Part shown: piece after piece, positions 57,916-64,000 of the stretch
How the letters are laid out: every line of letters starts with the position of its first letter
Position numbering within the stretch: position 1 is the first letter of the stretch
Assembly: GCA_037127315.1 (NCBI GenBank)
Contig: JBBBDQ010001153.1
Span: 4,149,501 to 4,213,500 of the forward strand
From: Ascarosepion bandense
Taxonomy: Eukaryota > Mollusca > Cephalopoda > Sepiida > Sepiidae
Direction of reading: 5' to 3'
Length of the DNA: 64,000 nt
Made by a program: the position numbers and the translations under genes
Notes under the pieces: model-generated
Seen by the model: the letters and a program-made list of their open reading frames with translations, nothing else
Databases searched by the model: none
What the model was told of the DNA's origin: nothing

Positions 57916-60408
57916 TATATATGGATTAAATATATATATTGTCCGAGACTTCCAACAAAATTTGCACGTTTATTTCCCTATCTCTCTTTTTATTTCCATT
58001 TTTACCCGCTTGTCTGCAGGTGTATTATTAATTTTTATTTTTTTCTTATTCTAACTTTCTTTTAATCCCCTAATCAATGGCATTGACATTTCGAAGTGCT
58101 GGTTCGTCAGTTTTTACAGGAAATTGCCGACATCTGATTTGACGTTTAGTGTGGCTGAAGGACAGAGGAAGTGCTGCATGTCGTTCGATGACTCGAATAA
58201 AAAAAGATCAAGGTGTCTTGCCGAAAATTTATCCAGTAAAATGACATACTCACAGAAGTGGCTTGTTACCAAAGACTTTATTTTGCTAGAGCAATTTTAT
58301 TGTTACTTCTCATTCTTTTATAATGAGTTTTTTTTTACTTGTTACCATGCATTTGTATATCATATGGAATTATTTTAGTATAAATATCTAAAACTTGGTT
58401 TTATTTTTGGTCGAGCGTCGATGCACAGCGTAGCTTGATAAGAGCTAATAGGAGCGGTGATTCAAACTAAATGTGTCAAATACGTAAAAGCATTTTCATA
58501 TTTGCATATATAGAGAGTATACACTATTTACATTATTTGGATTATTGTCCTCATTTTCACGACGTTTCGGCCATTGTACACTCCTGCCTTTTCCAGGTAC
58601 TAAGGATTTCGTACCAAACCCTTTATTGCTATCACTAAGGTATATCATTCTCATTCTTTGTGCGAAGTTACTTCTGGTAGCCATGGGTTATATCCCTTTA
58701 ATTTAACTCTCTAAGTTATTTCTTTACCCCTTCTATAGACTCAAGGACACATGGCCCAGTGGATATAGACAATGATTAGTTCCAGTGACTGGATCTCAAG
58801 ATTGTGTGTTCAATAACAATAAATTATAATAATTTGAACTTTTTTCTTTTTTCTTTACCTTTATACTTTTTTATAATCTTCATTATTTTATTTTATTTCT
58901 CAGAGCTTCCATGAATTGATATAATTTAAAATTGATGATATGGTAATGGATCCATAATTTACTAATAAATGTGTTAGAAGCGCTTGTATTGCGCCGGTGT
59001 ATAAGAATATAGATTGAATTGTAATTTGTGGGAATCAATGGGAAGTTAAGCATCGGATCAAATAAATGAATGTGATCTTGATAGATAACATTTGCTCTGA
59101 ATAACATAGACTAGTTAAGGACACTAACCCGAACAGATTAATATAAAATGACGAGAATTCTTCATTTCAGATATTCGTATGATAACTAATCCAGATTTTA
59201 ACCATGTCACCTAACATTAAAAGTAAAAATGTAGTATCACAGAAACACATCAATAAAAAGAAATTAACGGATGAATATAAATCTCTAATATAGACAGAAG
59301 GAGGGAAATAATTTATCTTGTAGATTAAATGTAAGTTTCAGTTCGAAATTACGCCAAATTTATTGTAACCGTCAGTTATCAGTTAGATGATGTGATAAAC
59401 AATCATGATAAATAAGGATTTTGCCAGACACTTTTCTGTTCTTGGCATGATTAGCAACTTGTGCTCTTCATCATTAAGAAGATTCAACTTCAATTTTGAA
59501 AAAAGCATATCAGAGTTTTTAAAAACTAGACAATAGATGCGCTTTCCAATCTTATGTATTGTCATGGAACACTATAAAATGAGGTCAGACAACCTGTCAA
59601 TGTAACTGGCTAATTAAGTGACATAATTTTGTAGGGAGTATTTGGCTATGTCCATCTCTGATGCTTATTCGTTTAGATAAGTCAGCGTATATATTTTCGA
59701 ATACAGACTAAGTATTTCAACAAAGTTGTTTTTCTTGAAAACTGTAAAGATTTGGTACCGTATCAAGACTGCAAACAATAAATTCACTGATTTGTATATT
59801 AAAAACTTTTTTCTAATGTTGATCTCCACAAAGAATTATTTGCTAGACAAGGTGTTTTAATAATATGATGTTTAGTGGTCAGATTTTTTCTCATCTTTGG
59901 TTGTTTAATATTCACAGTGTTTTGTTTGACATTTCTAAAACAAACTGGAGAGTATTCAACGGAAATCTTGTAAAAGTATAATAGCAGAAACGAAAATAAA
60001 AAAAGTACGACTAAACAATAATGATTTAAAGGATATAACTTACAAGATTTTCTTATTCATTTGAATATTTTATTATATATTATATTACCTGTGGAAGTAA
60101 TCAAAATAAAGTTTCATGAGAAAGGTACTATACAGGGTTGAATTCAAATAACATGAAACAAGTGATTAACTTTTAATTTCTTCTTTTAAAAGATGAACAA
60201 AAAATAATTTTATAAGGCAATCATTTATCGTAGAAAACAATTTAAAAAGTCGAGTAAGAAAAAATATATCATCAAAACATAAATCTGTTTTACTTTTATA
60301 GTTCAAGGTTTATAGTTTCAAAAATTTGAAAATTAAAAATTATATTATGAAAAAATTAAAGAAAATAGCTAATTTTAAAAGGAAATCAACAATATAGATA
60401 AAGATTGC

Positions 60409-60410
<2 letters not shown>
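57916..60410. other. No supported gene
   Basis: AT-rich. At 58749-58765 GGCCCAGTGGATATAGAC resembles a tRNA/SINE A-box region, but the rest of such an element is not convincing. No supported frame. Confidence 0.45.

Positions 60411-60455
<45 letters not shown>
60411..60455. repeat. (ATT)n microsatellite
   Basis: About 14 perfect trinucleotide units. Confidence 0.96.
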
Positions 60456-60458
<3 letters not shown>

Positions 60459-60531
60459 ATATGAAATATCAAGAAATTTAAATAAAATATGAATTGCATG
60501 TCGGATAAGTAACAGAAAGGAATTGATAAAT

Positions 60532-60535
<4 letters not shown>

Positions 60536-60563
<28 letters not shown>
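60536..60563. repeat. (TA)n microsatellite
   Basis: Perfect TA run. Confidence 0.9.
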
Positions 60564-60571
<8 letters not shown>

Positions 60572-60964
60572 CACATCATTGGGATTGGTTATATAATTAT
60601 AATTCATTTATATTAGGTAAATTAGTTCATTTCATCAGACCACACTATATTTGTCGCATTCGATATGAATATATTCCTGGAATTAACAATATAAACTTAC
60701 AGCTAGGTGCTCCCTTATACACGTGAAATATTTGTATTAAAATACATTTACAATCACACAAGGACAAAAGGGCACTCTTAACTTCATACATAGATAATAT
60801 AGAGTCGTTGCATAAATATACTGGCATGTCTACCCATTTCATGGTAGATCCCCACCTTCACTTCTTCAATCCGTAAAATTCCCCAATGGCTGATCAACGC
60901 AAGATAGGAATGAATCGGTAAGTGTGACAGAACGGGTAATTCTAAGATTCTATGTATCAGATAG

Positions 60965-62345
60965 TTTAAATTTATTTTTTATGGCGGCGTTTGAGAAAAA
61001 TTTTATTTCTTTGATTTAATAATTGGCCAGATTCTCTGAATTTGACAATTCTAATCTTTTCGTCTAAGCATAAATTGCATCCGTTTCTGAAGCGATCAGG
61101 GGTTTGAGATTTCCCTATAATATACCATTCAATATATGGAGAGAGATTTATATCTTTTAATCCCTATACCGTTTCGAGAGAGCGCTTTGATATTTCAAGT
61201 GGTGTTCAGAGAAAGATTGCTTATGATCATATCAGTTTCCATGGTCCGGCGGAAATTCGTATATATAAGTTTTTCTTGTTTCTGTATTCACTAGGGCAAA
61301 TGGTTGCTTAGTATATGACTTTTTCGGATCTACTGTGTATTGGTTCTTGACTCGACAGTTACAGGATGTTGTATTATCTGTCTGTTGAGTGTTTTAAAAT
61401 TTATTCAGTATACTACTATTGTGTGAGTTGATGATGCTATTAATATTGTAAGTGCAGGAATAACTAATTTTTAATGTTTTCCTTTTGAAAATCTTACTTA
61501 TTGGAGTGTTCTGCTTAAAATTTTTGTCGATCAGAAAGTGATGCCCGATATCAATATTAAATAGTTTACAGAAAGTCGGTGGCGGGGAACTATATTACTC
61601 CTCTTTTTCTATCTTTAGGTTTATTTGTTCCGGGTCTCTTTGGGGGTTCTATGTATTGTAATTCCTGTTTGAAGCCACCTTTTGAGGGCGATATTGTAAG
61701 GGGTTATATTTTCATTGAATATTTTTCTGTTAGACGATAAATTGTCTATTCTAGCATTTACGATAGCGGGAATATGTTTAATTATTTACTGGGGATAGTT
61801 TGAATAACATTTCTGTATGTTGGCTCTTCATTATGCCTCTAAAGACCTATTTGTTTGGAGTCAAATGTCTTACCAAGGGTGTTTAGGATATAAATTGCTA
61901 TCAAATCATCGATTTTGGCGGAATCAAATCTACCCATGGGGACATCAACTTTATCACCGTGTTCTTTTATCCACGTAGAATTATTATTGGATAATAATTA
62001 TGTCCTAGAGGCCAATATAATTTTGGATTCTTCATCAGTAATTTTCATAAATTTGTTCCCGAAATTGAGACTATCCAACAATAGATTTTTGAGATGAAGG
62101 GTAGAAATCCATAATGACGAATTAGATGAAGGTCGCTTTATCTTTGTTTTGAATGCTCTTAAACCATTTAATTGTATCTGCAGAATCCATCCACAGATTG
62201 ATAGCGGAAAATTCTTGTATGGAGTCAGTTATGTTTTTAATTATATCTTTTAGAGTTAATTTAGCTCATTTAGAGCCAATTTTGCTCATAGAAATAAATT
62301 ATAATTTATGACCAATCTAAATGATGTGTTGAGTTTTTTTTTTAA
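60965..62345 (-). pseudogene. Collinear Penelope-like element: RT followed by GIY-YIG
   Basis: On the minus strand, in changing frames: LWMDSADTIKWFKSIQNKDK, then FDIMDFYPS-like sequence (one base lost), EESKIILASRHNYYP, VDLIPPKSM, NPQRDPEQ; then the nuclease: SCNCRVKNQ, NTETRKTYI (YIG position damaged), EHHLKYQSALSKRY, HIIGKSQTPDR, CNLCLDEKIRIVKF, LLNQRNKIF and a final KNKFKL near 60970. The order RT then nuclease on one strand matches the intact plan of the family whose halves are inverted at 53575-55106. Very many frameshifts and stops; the YxDD box could not be identified. Confidence 0.72.
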
Positions 62346-62450
62346 TATCATATTGCTCTGAATAACATCCATTGAGATCTCTATGCAGATGTAACACTTA
62401 ATAATTTATATTAAGTAAATCTTGGATTATTCTTGCCATTCACGGACATC

Positions 62451-62451
<1 letters not shown>

Positions 62452-62489
<38 letters not shown>
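62452..62489. repeat. (TA)n microsatellite
   Basis: Perfect TA run. Confidence 0.94.
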
Positions 62490-62491
<2 letters not shown>

Positions 62492-62751
62492 CTCTTCATA
62501 AATGAATCAAGTTCTTTCGGTGTCTGGCGTGTGTATACACTGTTTATATAAAACACGTTAAAATTTACCTTCTCTGATTCCATGCGCCTATGGCTTAGGG
62601 AAGTAGCCACTCCGACTGACACTAAGTTGGTCGAAGCAGATGAATGTGTCTAGCCACACTGATAAGCTAGCCACACTGATAAGCTGTGATACAGCGAAAC
62701 AGGCTTGTATGTGGATGACTAATATATTTAAACTTATTTATAAATGGAAAT

Positions 62752-62985
62752 TTGTCTGTATGTGTGTGTATGTGTATGTGTGTGTGTCCGTTACCCATAG
62801 ACTCCGAAACGACTGAACCGATTTTCTTGAAAATTTACACAGTTGTACTATACGCGTCTGTGAGTGTTCTTAGCTAGAGTTTGTATCGAGGTAGCCCCGA
62901 TAAATATCGAAAATCGATAATCGAAAAAATCGGGTTATAGAAGGCGTGGTTCGATTTTAATCAAATTTGAATCACTCATAGACAA
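62752..62985 (+). repeat. Helitron-like leader fragment without visible 3' end
   Basis: TG-rich leader (TGTATGTGTGTGTATGTG), then ACTCCGAAACGACTGAACCG and ATTTTCTTGAAAATTTAC, a phrase common to animal repeat families of Helitron type. No hairpin plus CTAG end follows before the next element. Confidence 0.4.
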
Positions 62986-63045
62986 AGACATAAGAAAAGA
63001 TATTCAGAAATTTCAAGGTTGCAGTTCTTACAATAGTGCAGAAAA

Positions 63046-63046
63046 T

Positions 63047-63093
<47 letters not shown>

Positions 63094-63480
63094 CAAGGCG
63101 TTTGTGTGTGTGTGTGTGTGTCTGTTTATCTGCCTGTATGTCTGTATTTTTTCAGCCCTTTTAGTTTTTGCTTCGGGTTTGGCTCTAAGTAGATATAATT
63201 GTAGTTCTCTGTCTCAGCCATGATGCCATTTACTCAGATGACTTATTTAGCCTTCAAAATTCAGTTTACGACGATAAACAATTATTTGCTATCGATACCA
63301 GAAAATCAAAATTTGACTTACATCCATTCATTTTTCTTTCGGTCTACGGTTTCGCTTTAACTGGAAACAACTATTTCTTTTTAGTCTTTCGTGCCAACGT
63401 CTAAAGAGTCTGAGCTCCAGGACCATGGATTAGTTTTAAAGCTTTCATTACACCCGAGCAACACCGGGATATACTGCTAG
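63046..63480 (+). mobile_element. Short non-autonomous Helitron
   Basis: The 5' end is TCTATAATATAT after an A; a TA run and AGGCAAGGCGTTTGTGTGTG follow. The 3' end has a short hairpin (CCCG-AGCAACA-CCGGG, 63453-63468), then ATATACTG and CTAG at 63477-63480, followed by T. A Helitron is expected to begin TC, end CTRR after a short hairpin, and insert between A and T without duplication. All four points fit (host A at 63045, host T at 63481). About 435 bases, no Rep/helicase coding, so it would depend on an autonomous partner. Confidence 0.7.
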
Positions 63481-63481
63481 T

Positions 63482-64000
63482 ATATATAGGATTATACAAG
63501 TCATATATACATGTGTTTAGTCGTAGTAGTATCAATAAAACAATAAAGCTCAAACGAGGCAGTAATTGTAATAATATATAAAGCAGTTACATTTATTAAT
63601 TGCAAGAATAAGTGCCGGTGTTAAGATAATATTTATGTTACAGTCAGAGAAACAAAATACAAAATGAGAAATTTCAATTACATACTCATCAGAATCCTAT
63701 TTTTTTAAAGTTTTCTTCGTAAAGGTTGTTACCTATATTGCATGTACGTTTTTAAAATTATCGCTAATAATGGAAATTTCAAAAGGATCCAAAGAATTTC
63801 GATCTTTAATGAAAAGTATTTTTGGTAGTATAGACTTTGGGAATCTTCGAGCCACTGCTACAAGTTCACAACATTTAACAGCCATTATTTTTCAATAAGA
63901 AACCATTAGAAAGCTATTTTGTATTCTTTTGTGTCTCTCTGGTCTCATAGTATACCGTTTCTTTCTCCTGTTTGAACTTTTTTCTTCACTCAAAAATATA
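63482..64000. other. No supported gene
   Basis: AT-rich sequence to the window end. Confidence 0.5.

Noticed and set aside
58749..58820. tRNA-like SINE head (GGCCCAGTGGATATAGAC)
   Set aside because: Only an A-box-like stretch is convincing; the expected B box reads GTGTTCAATAAC and no SINE body follows.

Overview
This is a eukaryotic, AT-rich stretch with no recognisable host gene. It reads as gene-poor intergenic or large-intron DNA filled with decayed transposable elements and microsatellites. The repeat mix (RTE-type LINEs with a GAA tail, Penelope-like elements, a tRNA-headed SINE joined to 5S rRNA sequence, TATC/TA/CA microsatellites) suggests a mollusc, most likely a cephalopod such as an octopus. 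That is an inference from repeat content, not a proven identification. No bacterial-style operons, RNA operons or CRISPR arrays are present.

Layout, left to right. 0-10 kb: a fold-back repeat joined to a TATC array (276-497), an RTE-like reverse transcriptase (RT) remnant on the minus strand (2975-3600), and the 3' end of a Jockey/CR1-like LINE (6981-7355). 10-25 kb: four RTE LINE fragments (10660-12705 plus; 16417-18106, 18107-18690 and 23398-24812 minus), two of them interrupted or nested; SINE copies; a Tc1-type transposase pseudogene (14338-14965); a 147-bp satellite (19650-19849); and a 15-bp minisatellite followed by a SINE (20877-21345). 25-29 kb: a 5S-rRNA/tRNA compound SINE (25905-26120), a hairpin (26141-26432), a Penelope-like element with RT and GIY-YIG parts (26521-27625), and a long palindrome (28016-28197). 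30-37 kb: several 3' fragments and one internally deleted copy of the Jockey/CR1-like LINE. 37-45 kb: mostly unassignable AT-rich DNA. 45-48.3 kb: the most complete RTE LINE. 50 kb: a second 5S-derived fragment. 52.9-55.7 kb: an inverted pair of Penelope-like pieces with an RT half on the minus strand, a GIY-YIG half on the plus strand, and inverted ends that each carry a hammerhead-ribozyme-like core. 56.5-57.1 kb: the second 147-bp satellite block, inverted relative to the first. 60.9-62.35 kb: a collinear but degenerate RT plus GIY-YIG element of the same family. 63.05-63.48 kb: a short non-autonomous Helitron with recognisable ends.

The elements do not act together as a pathway. Every long coding remnant carries stops, frameshifts or deletions. 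The most interesting items are the paired hammerhead-like motifs in the inverted ends of the Penelope-like element, the 5S+tRNA compound SINE, and the same satellite at two loci 37 kb apart. Residue and base matches are from reading the sequence and from knowledge of the families; no database search was run.
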